NCBI RefSeq assembly: GCF_010119245.1
Contig: NZ_WNKG01000001.1
Coordinates: forward strand, 372,001-436,000
DNA: 64,000 nucleotides
Source of the DNA: Cyclobacterium salsum
GTDB taxonomy: Bacteria > Bacteroidota > Bacteroidia > Cytophagales > Cyclobacteriaceae
Reading direction: 5' to 3'
The stretch's first letter is position 1. Every line of letters begins with the position of its first letter. Positions 9,031 to 18,121 of the stretch are shown in pieces. The notes under the pieces were generated by a model. That model was not told where the DNA came from. It did not search any database and saw only the letters and a program-made list of their open reading frames with translations. The position numbers and the translations under genes were made by a program.

Positions 9031-11277
9031 TTGAGTAAAAACCAACCATTCAAACAATTGATCGAAAATCGGCACATTGAGGATATTGGCCGCTCTGTAT
9101 TCAGCAGCCCGGGAAAAGACATTCCGGCCGGAATAGTCGTATTTCTGGTAGCACTTCCCTTATGCCTGGGCATCGCGTTGGCCAGCGGTGCGCCCTTGAT
9201 TTCAGGTTTAATATCCGGTATCATAGGCGGGGTGGTAATTGGAGCGATCAGCAAGTCTGAGGTCAGTGTCAGCGGCCCGGCGGCTAGTTTATCCGCTGTG
9301 GTGCTGGTTGCCATCAATAAGCTGGATAGTTTTGAAATATTCCTTCTTGCCTTATTTATCGGAGGCCTGTTACAATTGGTATTTGGCCTACTCAAGGCTG
9401 GACTAATTGCAGATTACATGCCTACCAGCATCATCAAGGGCTTGCTTGCTGCTATTGGACTTATCTTGGTTTTTGCTCAGATCCCCTACGCATTCGGCGT
9501 GAAAGAAGATTCCGAAGGCATGGATTTCACTACGCTAATGACAACTGGTTTTCCAGATTTTAACCAGGTGGTTCAGTCCTTTTCACCCGGAGCGGTGTTT
9601 CTAACGATATTTTCCCTTGCCTTACTGATATTCTGGGACAAAACCTTTTTGAAGAAAATCAAACTCTTCCCTCCCTTCCTGATGGTGGTTATCTTGGGCG
9701 TGGTGATAAATACGATTTTTAAATTTCTACTTCCTGCTTTTTACCTGGACGGAATCCAATTGGTCAATATACCTGAAGTAGATGGATGGTCTTCGGTGAT
9801 CACCTTTCCAGACTTCGGGGCCATAGTTAGTTTTCAGGTTTGGACCTATGCCTTTACCATCGCCTTGATTGCATCTATCGCCTCGCTTCTCGCCATAGAG
9901 GCGGCGGATAATCTCGATCCCCATAAAAGACGCAGCCCTCCTAACCGGGAACTGGTTGCCCAGGGAATCGGTAACTCCCTGGCGGGGCTTTTGGGAGGCA
10001 TTCCCATCACTTCCGTAATTGTGCGTAGTTCGGTCAATATTGAAGCAGGAGCAGAAACCAAACTATCAACCATCCTGCATGGTTTGTTATTGACCGCAAG
10101 TGTTCTTTTTCTAAGCTCCGTAATCAATCAAATTCCCCTGGCATCCCTGGCGGCAATTTTGTTGGTCGTCGGTTACAAACTGGCCTCGATCAGCACGTTT
10201 AAAGACATGTTTAAGAAAGGACTTTCCCAATTTATACCTTTTGTGGTCACGGTTTTGGGTATTTTGCTTACCGATGTATTACTTGGTGTACTCATCGGTA
10301 CCGCGTCAAGCGTTTTCTTTCTGTTGAGGGGAAATTACTATAATCCGTTTTTTATTGAAGAAACCAGCAAGTCAAACAAAAAGAAATCCATACGCCTGGA
10401 GCTTTCCAATGAAGTTTCATTTTTAAATAAACCGGCTATCAAGCGAACACTCTGGAACCTTCCCCATAAATCCAAAGTAATCATCGATGCCACCTTTTCT
10501 TCCTATATTGATCGGGACGTGTTAGGTATTCTGAACGACTTTCAAAATACCTTCGCAAAGGAAAATGAAATTGACGTAAATGTTATCGGGCTTCGGGAAA
10601 GTTACAAGCCCAAAAGCGATATTAAAATGGAAACCAATGTGCTGCTTCCCAAGAAGGAACTGATTACACCGGAAGATGTATTGAATTACCTTCGTGATGG
10701 AAACAAACGCTACGTAGATGGGAATCTGGTCTCCCGTCGCTTCCGGAATAAGGAATTACTGGACTTTATCAAGGACGCACCCTTAGCTGTAGTTATTAAT
10801 TGTATTGACATGCGTGAACCGCTAAACATGCTATTGAATACCGGCATCGGTGACTTAATACCCCTAAAAGCCGCTGCCAACCTGCTGGACAAAAACCTCA
10901 TCCAAACATCAGAGATGGCCTGTTCCTTTCAAGGCGCCAAACTAATTCTGCTATTGGGAAATAATAAAAACAGATTGATCAAACATGCCCTGATCCAGCA
11001 AGTCAAAAATCCTGAAAACCCGATTAGTTTCCTTTTAGAACCTGCCTTCCATGCAGGCGTATATGCGGCGGACGAACTAAAAGAAAATAATCTAAACGAA
11101 CTGACTGACAAAATCACGCTTTTCAACCTAACCCTATCCAAATCCAAGATTCTGAAAGAAAGCTCCTGGCTGAACGAAGCGATACAATCCGGTAAAGTAG
11201 GCATCGCTACTGCTTTTCTGGACCGTAAAACGGGAGCGATCCAATTTTCCATTCCGGAGGAAAACCTAGTGCCCTAG
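9031..11277 (+). CDS. SulP-family anion transporter fused to a beta-carbonic-anhydrase-like domain lacking its zinc ligands
   Basis: The start is TTG at 9031; there is no in-frame ATG between the upstream stop at 8998-9000 and the conserved N-terminus. Residues 1-440 form the SulP transport domain (GIVVFLVALPLCLGIALASG, then about 12 membrane segments); about 450-520 form a short STAS domain (NEVSFLNKPAIKR, VIIDATFS); about 545-748 form a beta-carbonic-anhydrase-like domain. That domain keeps Cys591, Asp593 and Arg595 (CIDMR, for the canonical CxDSR). The second zinc motif, normally GHSxCG, reads GNNKNR at 643-648, so both His and Cys are Asn. SulP-CA fusions are known and are thought to couple bicarbonate transport to CO2 hydration; here the CA part is likely inactive and perhaps regulatory. 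The 51-base gap to the DUF1080 gene permits co-transcription. Confidence 0.9.
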   Translation: MSKNQPFKQLIENRHIEDIGRSVFSSPGKDIPAGIVVFLVALPLCLGIALASGAPLISGLISGIIGGVVIGAISKSEVSVSGPAASLSAVVLVAINKLDSFEIFLLALFIGGLLQLVFGLLKAGLIADYMPTSIIKGLLAAIGLILVFAQIPYAFGVKEDSEGMDFTTLMTTGFPDFNQVVQSFSPGAVFLTIFSLALLIFWDKTFLKKIKLFPPFLMVVILGVVINTIFKFLLPAFYLDGIQLVNIPEVDGWSSVITFPDFGAIVSFQVWTYAFTIALIASIASLLAIEAADNLDPHKRRSPPNRELVAQGIGNSLAGLLGGIPITSVIVRSSVNIEAGAETKLSTILHGLLLTASVLFLSSVINQIPLASLAAILLVVGYKLASISTFKDMFKKGLSQFIPFVVTVLGILLTDVLLGVLIGTASSVFFLLRGNYYNPFFIEETSKSNKKKSIRLELSNEVSFLNKPAIKRTLWNLPHKSKVIIDATFSSYIDRDVLGILNDFQNTFAKENEIDVNVIGLRESYKPKSDIKMETNVLLPKKELITPEDVLNYLRDGNKRYVDGNLVSRRFRNKELLDFIKDAPLAVVINCIDMREPLNMLLNTGIGDLIPLKAAANLLDKNLIQTSEMACSFQGAKLILLLGNNKNRLIKHALIQQVKNPENPISFLLEPAFHAGVYAADELKENNLNELTDKITLFNLTLSKSKILKESSWLNEAIQSGKVGIATAFLDRKTGAIQFSIPEENLVP

Positions 11278-11327
11278 GATTTTACTATCAGTACCAAAAA
11301 GCCCGATTTGAACGTAAACCAAAAATC

Positions 11328-12158
11328 ATGAAATTAACAAGCATACCCTTATCCCAATCTTTTTCCAGGGCATTGATACTGCTCGTGGTGGCGTGCTTTT
11401 GCGTCTTGATTTATGCTTTTACACCTACCCAACGTACCAAGCCCCAGACCGACGGCTGGCAAAGCCTGTTCAATGGCAAAAACCTGCAAGGATGGATTCC
11501 CAAATTTCACCACCATGAAACCGGAGAGAATTACGCCAACACGTTTCGGGTAGTGGACGGTGAAATTCAGGTAAATTATAACGACTACACCCGTTTCGAC
11601 GAACGCTATGGTCACCTTTTTTATGAAAAACCGTTTTCATCTTTCCATCTCAAATTTGATTATCGATTTACCGATCAGTGGATGGAGGATGCCCCGGAGT
11701 ATACCTACCGAAACAGCGGTGTCATGTTCCATTCCCAATCCCCCGAGAGCATTCTCAAGGAGCAAGATTGGCCGATTTCTGTCGAATACCAGATGCTCGC
11801 CGATGCAGAAGACGGAAATCCAAGACCCACAGGCAATATGTGCTCCCCGGGCACTGAGGTTTTTTACCAGGGAGAAATGGATCCCCGCCACTGTATCAAC
11901 TCCACCTCTCCCACCATTCCATGGGAGGAATGGGTCCATGCCGAATTGATCGTTTATGAGGATTCTCTGGTCGTACACAAGGTGAATGGGAAACAGGTGC
12001 TGGAATACACAATGCCCCAGATAGGTGGTGGTGTGGCCAATCGCTATGATCCAGCGCTAAAGGTAGATGGTAAGCCCTTGACAGAAGGATATATCGGATT
12101 GCAGGCGGAAGGACAGGGAGTCGTATTTAAAAATATTATGATCAAAGAATTGGATTGA
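11328..12158 (+). CDS. DUF1080 (3-keto-disaccharide hydrolase-type) protein
   Basis: A 276-residue protein with an N-terminal hydrophobic segment (residues 15-31, SRALILLVVACFCVLIYAF), either an uncleaved anchor or a signal peptide. From residue 42 it follows the DUF1080 pattern: GWQSLFNGKNLQGWIPKF, FRVVDGEIQVNY, FHLKFDYRF, NSGVMFHSQSP, VEYQMLAD, HKVNGKQVLEYT, and the terminal GYIGLQAEGQGVVFKNIMI. The fold is a concanavalin-like sandwich; members are now annotated as 3-keto-disaccharide hydrolases that cut glycosides whose sugar C3 has been oxidised. That fits the c-heme dehydrogenase-like proteins in this window, but no oxidoreductase of the Gfo/Idh or GMC type lies next to it. The family is sure; the substrate is unknown. 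Confidence 0.88.
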   Translation: MKLTSIPLSQSFSRALILLVVACFCVLIYAFTPTQRTKPQTDGWQSLFNGKNLQGWIPKFHHHETGENYANTFRVVDGEIQVNYNDYTRFDERYGHLFYEKPFSSFHLKFDYRFTDQWMEDAPEYTYRNSGVMFHSQSPESILKEQDWPISVEYQMLADAEDGNPRPTGNMCSPGTEVFYQGEMDPRHCINSTSPTIPWEEWVHAELIVYEDSLVVHKVNGKQVLEYTMPQIGGGVANRYDPALKVDGKPLTEGYIGLQAEGQGVVFKNIMIKELD

Positions 12159-12248
12159 CGTTTCTTGAATCGGGGATTGGCCCCTGAGAAATCTGGTAAG
12201 GAAATTGCAGCTATCCTTGAAAAAACCCGTTCCGAATCCAGCAACCCA

Positions 12249-13313
12249 ATGAAATACATCGTTATCATCTTTGGTTTTTTAGTCATCCTGGCCTCTGCCT
12301 TGCCTTTAATAGAAACGGGCACCTGGTGGATCCGGATTTTTGATTTTCCAAGGGTACAAATGGCGGTGCTCTGCTTGCTGGCCATAATCTTGACTTTTTT
12401 TTTCCTTCGCAGGGAAAAACGCTGGTTCCAGACTGTTTTTATGGTCTTGTTGGCAGCATCCCTATTCTACCAGGTCAGCAAAATCATCAGCTTTACCCCC
12501 TTAGTAGCCCCAACGGCTAAAAGAGCTACGGATGAAAATCAGAAATTTTCCCTCCTGCTCAGCAATGTGCTAATGGAAAACCAGGATTTTGAAAAACTAA
12601 AAAAGTTAATCGCCTCCAGGGATCCTGATTTAATATTACTGACGGAGCCAAACCTTCTCTGGACCAAGGCCCTAATAAACCTCGACGAGCAATATCCGCA
12701 CACGATAAAGGAACCGCTGAACAATACCTATGGCATGATTCTCCTTTCCAAGTTTCCGCTTAAAAATGGAAAGGTTAATTATTTGGTTGAAAACAACATT
12801 CCTTCCATTTTCGCCAAGATTCAGTTACCCAATGGGGGGCAATTTGATTTTTTTGGGGTGCATCCGGAACCTCCCAAACCGGGTTCGGATACCTATGAGA
12901 GGGATACCGAACTGCTGATCATTGGCAAAATGATCAAAGAAGATCCGCGTCCGGTACTGGTTGCCGGTGATTTGAATGATGTGGGATGGTCCAAAACATC
13001 CACCTTATTCCGGGAGTATAGCCAGCTGGTAGACCCCCGGGAGGGCAGGGGCTTTTTCAATACCTACAGTGTGTTTCTACCTCTATTAAGGTATCCCTTA
13101 GACCATGTGTTTTATTCCAACGACTTCGGATTGGTTCATATTGAAAAACTGGAGCCGATTGGTTCGGATCATTTTCCCATGTGGGTCGAACTAACCTTTG
13201 AACCGGATTCGACCGAGGCAGAAGAGGTAGAAAATACCGATGCGGAAGAAAATGCTGAAGTAGAAGAAAAGGTGGAAAAAGGAAATGAAGAAAGCCAGGA
13301 ATCTTCAAATTGA
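12249..13313 (+). CDS. Membrane-anchored endonuclease/exonuclease/phosphatase-family protein with acidic tail
   Basis: The ATG at 12249 is preferred to the TTG at 12165 because it directly precedes a membrane segment (MKYIVIIFGFLVILASALPL). The 354-residue product has three membrane helices in the first ~80 residues and then an EEP domain outside. Visible EEP landmarks are the metal-binding Glu in LILLTEPN, then GMILLSKFPL, FFGVHPEPP, the GDLND motif in VLVAGDLNDVGW, LDHVFYS, and the terminal SDHFPM. All key residues are present, so it should hydrolyse a phosphodiester or phosphomonoester, possibly of DNA or phospholipid. The last ~37 residues are nearly all E, D, N, S and A. The gene follows DUF1080 by 90 bases on the same strand. 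Confidence 0.82.
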   Translation: MKYIVIIFGFLVILASALPLIETGTWWIRIFDFPRVQMAVLCLLAIILTFFFLRREKRWFQTVFMVLLAASLFYQVSKIISFTPLVAPTAKRATDENQKFSLLLSNVLMENQDFEKLKKLIASRDPDLILLTEPNLLWTKALINLDEQYPHTIKEPLNNTYGMILLSKFPLKNGKVNYLVENNIPSIFAKIQLPNGGQFDFFGVHPEPPKPGSDTYERDTELLIIGKMIKEDPRPVLVAGDLNDVGWSKTSTLFREYSQLVDPREGRGFFNTYSVFLPLLRYPLDHVFYSNDFGLVHIEKLEPIGSDHFPMWVELTFEPDSTEAEEVENTDAEENAEVEEKVEKGNEESQESSN

Positions 13314-13357
13314 CCCTTTCTTTTTGAAGTCAAAGGATGTAAGCCACTTTTTAGAAC

Positions 13358-14047
13358 CTAACGTAAGAACCGATTAATGAAAGTCTCTTTATAAGCCCTG
13401 CCCAACGGAATTACTTTTCCACTATTCATAAATACCTGATTTCCACTGATCTTACTAATTTCCGTACTGTTGATTACAAAGGATTTATGCACCCGGATAA
13501 AAACGCCTTCATCCAGCATTTCCACCCATTTTTTTAAGGGTTCGGCCGAAAGGTATTTCTTTTCTGAGAGGATAATTTCACAATAGTCTCCATCGGCCAT
13601 GATGTACTGAATATCCTCAAAGACGATCCGTATATGTTCGTACCCAACCTTGATAAAGCACTCCTTCTTTGCATCATAGATCCGGGTTTCTTGTGAAAAA
13701 TCCTGCCTGGAAACCTTTCCTATGGCTTTCACAAAACGCTGGAAGGAAAAGGGTTTTAATAAGTAATCGACCACATCCAATTCATAGCCTTCCAGCGCAT
13801 ATTCAGGATAAGCCGTGGTCAGGATAACTTTTGGTTTGAAAGGAAGGCTTTTAAGAAATTCGATACCCGACATCTTGGGTAAATGAATATCTAAAAACAC
13901 TAAATCTACCGGCTCCTGTTGCAAAAAAGCCATGGCTTTTACCGGATCGCTGAACGTTCCTGCCAGGGTACAGGTACCCAACTCATCCAGGTATTTCTTT
14001 AAAATGCGCTGGGCAGGGGGTTGATCTTCTATGATGATGCAATTCAT
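13358..14047 (-). CDS. LytTR-family response regulator
   Basis: A 229-residue protein with an N-terminal receiver domain and a C-terminal LytTR DNA-binding domain. The acidic pocket is E7/D8, the phosphoacceptor is D53 in FLDIHLPKMSG, and the conserved Thr and Lys are seen in LTTAYPEYA and LLKPFS. The LytTR half contains FIKVGYEHIRIVFEDIQYIM, the typical YCEI strand, and the terminal KVIPLGRAYKE. Its start overlaps the end of the upstream histidine kinase gene by four bases, so the two are translationally coupled. LytTR regulators bind short direct repeats upstream of their targets; the divergent beta-barrel gene at 15265 is a natural candidate target, but no such repeats were identified. Confidence 0.93.
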   Translation of the reverse strand: MNCIIIEDQPPAQRILKKYLDELGTCTLAGTFSDPVKAMAFLQQEPVDLVFLDIHLPKMSGIEFLKSLPFKPKVILTTAYPEYALEGYELDVVDYLLKPFSFQRFVKAIGKVSRQDFSQETRIYDAKKECFIKVGYEHIRIVFEDIQYIMADGDYCEIILSEKKYLSAEPLKKWVEMLDEGVFIRVHKSFVINSTEISKISGNQVFMNSGKVIPLGRAYKETFINRFLR

Positions 14048-15078
14048 GGCTTTCGAAGCTGAAGGGAAAGGGATACATGGTAATCGGTATCGGTTTGGCG
14101 AATACTTAGTTCATGGCTGTCCGGGTAGAGCAAAGCTAGTCTTTTGCGAACATTTACCAAGCCAATCCCCGTTTCACTGGAAATCGTCTCATTTTCAGAA
14201 AGAAAATTATTTTGACAGTTAAATGTTAACAGGCCTTCTTCATTTACCTCCAGGTGAATACTTATCCGGATTTTTTCCGACTGACCGGCTTGACTGTGTT
14301 TGAAAGCGTTCTCAATAAATACATTTAATATCAAAGGGGCAATCCTAAAATCTGACGGAACAGCTCCTACCTGAAAAGACACTTTTCCCCTATCCTCAAT
14401 TTGCAACTCGTACAATTGCGTGAAGTTTCTCAGATGATCGATTTCTTTAAGTAAGGGCACAGAAGCCTCCCGACACTCATATAACATATAGCGCAACACT
14501 GAACTCAGTTCCAGAATTATTTCCGGCGTTTTCGCTGATCCTTCTACTGCGTAGGCATACAGGTTATTCAGGTTGTTAAACAAAAAATGCGGATTGATCT
14601 GAGATTTCAGAAAGGCTAGTTCGCTCTCTCGCACCATGGCCTTTAATTCATCCAATTGACGCTGTTTTAGCAGGGCATCCCAGGCAAATTTAAACCCCGA
14701 TAGAATGGCCAGGATGGGTAAAACCTGTCCCAAACTAAAAATGACTCCCGGAAAATTGGTGCCCCTGGAATCTGGAAAAAACCAGCGTTCCAGTACCATC
14801 TCTTCGATCAAAATGACCAGGGCCACGGTGAAAAAAGTCAATAATGCGAAGAGGGTATACCTTTTGGGATAAAAAAAGCGGGGCAGAAAAACATAGCTAA
14901 TCAACAAATTGGCCCAGGTGTAATTAATAAAAAAAATAAAATGATAGGTCTCGAAGGTGTACAACACGTCCGGATGATGTCTGTCAATGGTATAAAAACT
15001 AAAGACCAATGCATGCAGGATGAGTTGGAAAAACAACTCTCCTTTTCCCGGATGCTGCTGTAATAAGGTATTGCCCAT
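14044..15078 (-). CDS. LytS-type sensor histidine kinase
   Basis: A 344-residue kinase of the His_kinase (PF06580) type. Four membrane helices occupy residues 12-130, followed by a short coiled coil (LLKQRQLDELKAMVRESELAFLK). The phosphoacceptor His164 lies in QINPHFLFNNLN, and the ATPase region has the N box (LILNVFIENAFKHS) and a G box (ETGIGLVNVRKRL). There is no periplasmic sensor domain of note, so the signal is probably sensed in or near the membrane. It is the first gene of a two-gene operon with the LytTR regulator (four-base overlap). It is divergent from the beta-barrel gene starting at 15265. Confidence 0.93.
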   Translation of the reverse strand: MGNTLLQQHPGKGELFFQLILHALVFSFYTIDRHHPDVLYTFETYHFIFFINYTWANLLISYVFLPRFFYPKRYTLFALLTFFTVALVILIEEMVLERWFFPDSRGTNFPGVIFSLGQVLPILAILSGFKFAWDALLKQRQLDELKAMVRESELAFLKSQINPHFLFNNLNNLYAYAVEGSAKTPEIILELSSVLRYMLYECREASVPLLKEIDHLRNFTQLYELQIEDRGKVSFQVGAVPSDFRIAPLILNVFIENAFKHSQAGQSEKIRISIHLEVNEEGLLTFNCQNNFLSENETISSETGIGLVNVRKRLALLYPDSHELSIRQTDTDYHVSLSLQLRKP

Positions 15079-15264
15079 TTGGTAAATTTACATAGATGAA
15101 GGGAATTGCCCCATTGGTTCCGGTAAACAACCGCTTTAGCAGGATAAATGACCAAAACCTACTACTTTGCCGTTCATCTGATTATACCCGTCGTTTGTCG
15201 ATTCCATTTCTTTACAGGTATTTTTATATGCAGCTTTGTAGGGTTAAGTAAATACAACTACCCC

Positions 15265-17634
15265 ATGAAAAAACAAGTGCCTTTTATTTTATGCATGTGG
15301 CTGGGTCTGGGCTTACTCCAGGCACAAGATATAGAGATCACCGGCAAGGTAGTCGATGCCAACAGCCAAATGCCCATCGAGTTTGCCACCATAAAACTCC
15401 TGGATGGTGAAAACGGCCAAATGATCGCTGGTACCACCACGGAAGCGGATGGTGGGATTTTATTGACCACCCAAAAGGAAATTTTCATCATAGAGATCAG
15501 TTTCATAGGCTTTATCACCCAAACCATTACGGACTACGACATGGCAGGTGGAAAAGTAAATCTGGGTACCATTCCTTTAGCAGAAGACAGCGAACTAATG
15601 GATGAGGTGATCATTCGTGGAGAGCGGTCTACCACCGAATTCCGATTGGATAAGCGGGTATTTAACGTAGGCCAGGACCTGAGTAGCACCGGGGCCAGTG
15701 CGTTAGAGGTATTGAACAACGTACCTTCTGTCACGGTCAATATCGAAGGGCAAATTCAACTCCGGGGTATTGGTGGCGTGCAGATCCTGATCAATGGCAA
15801 ACCTTCTGTCCTTGCCAGCGACGGCGGCAATGCCCTCGGAACCATCACGGCAGACATGATAGACCGCGTGGAAGTGATCACCAACCCTTCTGCCAAATAC
15901 GATGCAGAAGGCACCTCTGGAATCATCAATATTGTCATAAAAAAAGAAGAGAAAAAAGGAGTTAACGGGTCCCTGACGCTCAACACCGGCGTACCCAATA
16001 ATCACAGTCTGGGTTTTAGTCTGAACAAACGCACCGAAAAATTCAACCTTTTCAGCCAATTGGGCGTTGGTCACCGAACGTTTCCGGAAACATTTGAAAC
16101 CATCAATAGCAATTTAGCCGAACAATCTTACATCCGGAATAAAGGTGACGGGGAAAAGAACGAAACGTTTTTTAATCTAATCCTGGGAACCGATTACCAT
16201 ATCAACGATCGCAACGTCCTTTCGCTCACCGGTAATTTTGCCTACGAATTGGAAACCGAGTATTCTACCGGCAATTTCACCTCTGAAAACAGGTCTTCCG
16301 GGCCGGTAGCGGGCTGGACCCGGGATGAATCCACTGAAGCCACCAATCCGAAATGGCAGTACGAGTTGCAATACAAAAGCGACTTTTCCGATAGCGATGA
16401 TCATTACCTGCTGATCAGTGCGTTGGGAAGTTCCTTTGCCAAGGATCAAATGTCAACCTTCAATAACATCCCCTCGTTCGGAGAAATGGCCTTGCAGGAC
16501 CGACAGTTGACAGATACGGATTTTGGTCAGGCAGAATATACCTTCAAAGCAGATTACACGCAGCCCATCACGGATGAGATCACCTTTGAGACGGGAGGGC
16601 AGTACCTGATCACCGATGTTAATAATGATTTTTCCATCGCTACTTTTGAGAATGGCGCATGGGAGCAAATTCCTGAACGAACCAATACGTTTTTCTATAC
16701 CCAAAAAGTGCTGGGAGTGTACAGTACCGGTGCCTATGAGGGAGACAAATTTGGACTTAAACTGGGCTTGCGGGTAGAAAATACGGATTTGAATACCTTG
16801 TTGAAGCAAAACGAATTGGAAAATCAGCAAAACTTCACCAACCTCTTCCCTACCCTGCATAGTTCTTACAAGCTGGCCGATAATTTTTCCCTACAGGGAG
16901 GGTACTCCCGTAGGATATCCCGACCCAGGCTTTTTGACTTGAATCCGTTTTATAATATCCGGAACAATTTCAGTATCCGCACAGGAAATCCGGACCTGCT
17001 GCCGGAACTGACCGATAGCTATGAAATTACCGGAATACTCGATTTTGAGTTACTTTCCTTAAGTAGCTCCGTTTATCACCGCTATATCACGCAGACGGTA
17101 GAGAATGTGACCACATTTGAGGATAATGTCGGCATTACCATGCCCATGAATATTGGTACCAACAAAGCCACAGGAGTTGAGCTGAACGGTAAATTCACCC
17201 CCAACGAATGGTTGTCACTTAGCGGGGATTTTAACTATAACTACTTCAATCGGGAGGGAACCTTTGAGGCCAGCCCTTTTGATTTTACCGCAGACCAATG
17301 GTCCGCCCGACTGACATCCAAGTTTGACCTTCCGGCAGATTTCACCCTGGAACTCATTGGTAATTACCAATCCGCCTACCAGACTTTTCAGCGCAAAATC
17401 AGCGGTTATGCATTGGCTGATATCGGAATACGGAAGAAAATCATGAAAGGAAAGACCATACTAAACCTGAGTATTAGAGATGCCTTTGCTTCTCGGATAT
17501 TTGAAACCGAAACCGTACAGAACAATTTTTCGCAGTACGATTACCGACTCCGGGGCCGCTTTATCACGTTTGGCATCAGTTATGGCTTTGGCAAGGGCGA
17601 AGCCATGGAGTTTAGCGGGCAGAAAAGATTTTAA
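15265..17634 (+). CDS. Outer-membrane beta-barrel protein with carboxypeptidase-regulatory and plug domains
   Basis: The ATG at 15265 is chosen because it opens a signal peptide (MKKQVPFILCMWLGLGLLQA, cleavage before QDIEITG); the frame from 15148 is a non-coding extension. The 789-residue product has a CarboxypepD_reg-like domain (about 23-105, ITGKVVDANSQMPIEFATI), a TonB-dependent-receptor plug (about 130-225, GIGGVQILINGKPSVL, SAKYDAEGTSGIINIV) and a beta-barrel ending in an aromatic residue (QKRF). It belongs to the outer membrane beta-barrel family of Bacteroidota, not to SusC: it lacks the SusC plug signature and has no SusD partner. It probably imports or senses a small ligand and may be controlled by the divergent LytS/LytTR pair. 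A paralogue lies at 21409-23886. Confidence 0.87.
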   Translation: MKKQVPFILCMWLGLGLLQAQDIEITGKVVDANSQMPIEFATIKLLDGENGQMIAGTTTEADGGILLTTQKEIFIIEISFIGFITQTITDYDMAGGKVNLGTIPLAEDSELMDEVIIRGERSTTEFRLDKRVFNVGQDLSSTGASALEVLNNVPSVTVNIEGQIQLRGIGGVQILINGKPSVLASDGGNALGTITADMIDRVEVITNPSAKYDAEGTSGIINIVIKKEEKKGVNGSLTLNTGVPNNHSLGFSLNKRTEKFNLFSQLGVGHRTFPETFETINSNLAEQSYIRNKGDGEKNETFFNLILGTDYHINDRNVLSLTGNFAYELETEYSTGNFTSENRSSGPVAGWTRDESTEATNPKWQYELQYKSDFSDSDDHYLLISALGSSFAKDQMSTFNNIPSFGEMALQDRQLTDTDFGQAEYTFKADYTQPITDEITFETGGQYLITDVNNDFSIATFENGAWEQIPERTNTFFYTQKVLGVYSTGAYEGDKFGLKLGLRVENTDLNTLLKQNELENQQNFTNLFPTLHSSYKLADNFSLQGGYSRRISRPRLFDLNPFYNIRNNFSIRTGNPDLLPELTDSYEITGILDFELLSLSSSVYHRYITQTVENVTTFEDNVGITMPMNIGTNKATGVELNGKFTPNEWLSLSGDFNYNYFNREGTFEASPFDFTADQWSARLTSKFDLPADFTLELIGNYQSAYQTFQRKISGYALADIGIRKKIMKGKTILNLSIRDAFASRIFETETVQNNFSQYDYRLRGRFITFGISYGFGKGEAMEFSGQKRF

Positions 17635-17678
17635 GGGTATTTTTAGCTGACCTGCCAAATCGCTGGAACATAAGTGCT

Positions 17679-17708
17679 AATCCGGGCTCATTTGAGCTCG
17701 GATTTTTT
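17679..17708 (+). terminator. Rho-independent terminator of the beta-barrel gene
   Basis: AATCCGGGCTC at 17679-17689 pairs with GAGCTCGGATT at 17694-17704 around a four-base loop (one G-T wobble), followed by TTTT. It lies 45 bases after the stop codon at 17634 and is the clearest terminator in the window. Confidence 0.85.
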
Positions 17709-17827
17709 ACTGTATTTTGCGTTCCTCATTCCAATTGCGATCCTTCCTGTTCAAACTATCGCTATAAAATTCGATGAGTCATTTATAAACCAAAAAGAAA
17801 TGTATAATTTGACAAAAAATAGCACCA

Positions 17828-18071
17828 ATGAACCTTCAAATCTTGAAACCCAGAAAGGCCCTTAACAAAGCCTTTCTTAAAGTCAAACCCATGCGGATTG
17901 AAATAGAACGTTTCAAGTACCAATTAATCTACCTATTAGATCGATCGAATGTAACTCGCGGATGCCGACACGGCCGAATTGGAAAAACAAATCGACCAAC
18001 TGGTTTATGAACTCTATGAGCTGACCGCCGAAGAGAAACAGTGGATAGAAAGTCAGCTTTTGGTAATTTAA
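17828..18071 (+). pseudogene. Deletion remnant of a type IIG (Eco57I-like) restriction-modification gene
   Basis: Two pieces of one gene appear to be joined with a frame change. From the ATG at 17828 the frame reads MNLQILKPRKALNKAFLK and continues with IEIERFKYQLIYLLDR, which resembles the start of large Eco57I-type restriction-methylase fusions of Bacteroidota. From 17961 another frame reads DADTAELEKQIDQLVYELYE and then LTAEEKQWIESQLLVI before a stop at 18071, which resembles the last residues of the same proteins (IDxLVYELYxLTxEE). Roughly a thousand codons that should lie between are missing, including the methylase NPPY motif. This indicates loss of a restriction-modification system by internal deletion. 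The homology is from memory of the family. Confidence 0.65.
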
Positions 18072-18121
18072 AATAACTTACAGTTAAAATGTTTCACCTT
18101 TTTGGTTCAAGGCTGTCAGTT

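Noticed and set aside
12165-12248. 28-codon N-terminal extension of the EEP protein from a TTG codon
   Set aside because: The extension is hydrophilic and would precede the membrane segment that starts exactly at the ATG at 12249.
15148-15264. 39-codon N-terminal extension of the first beta-barrel protein
   Set aside because: A clean signal peptide begins at 15265; the extension would place it internally and overlaps the likely promoter region.
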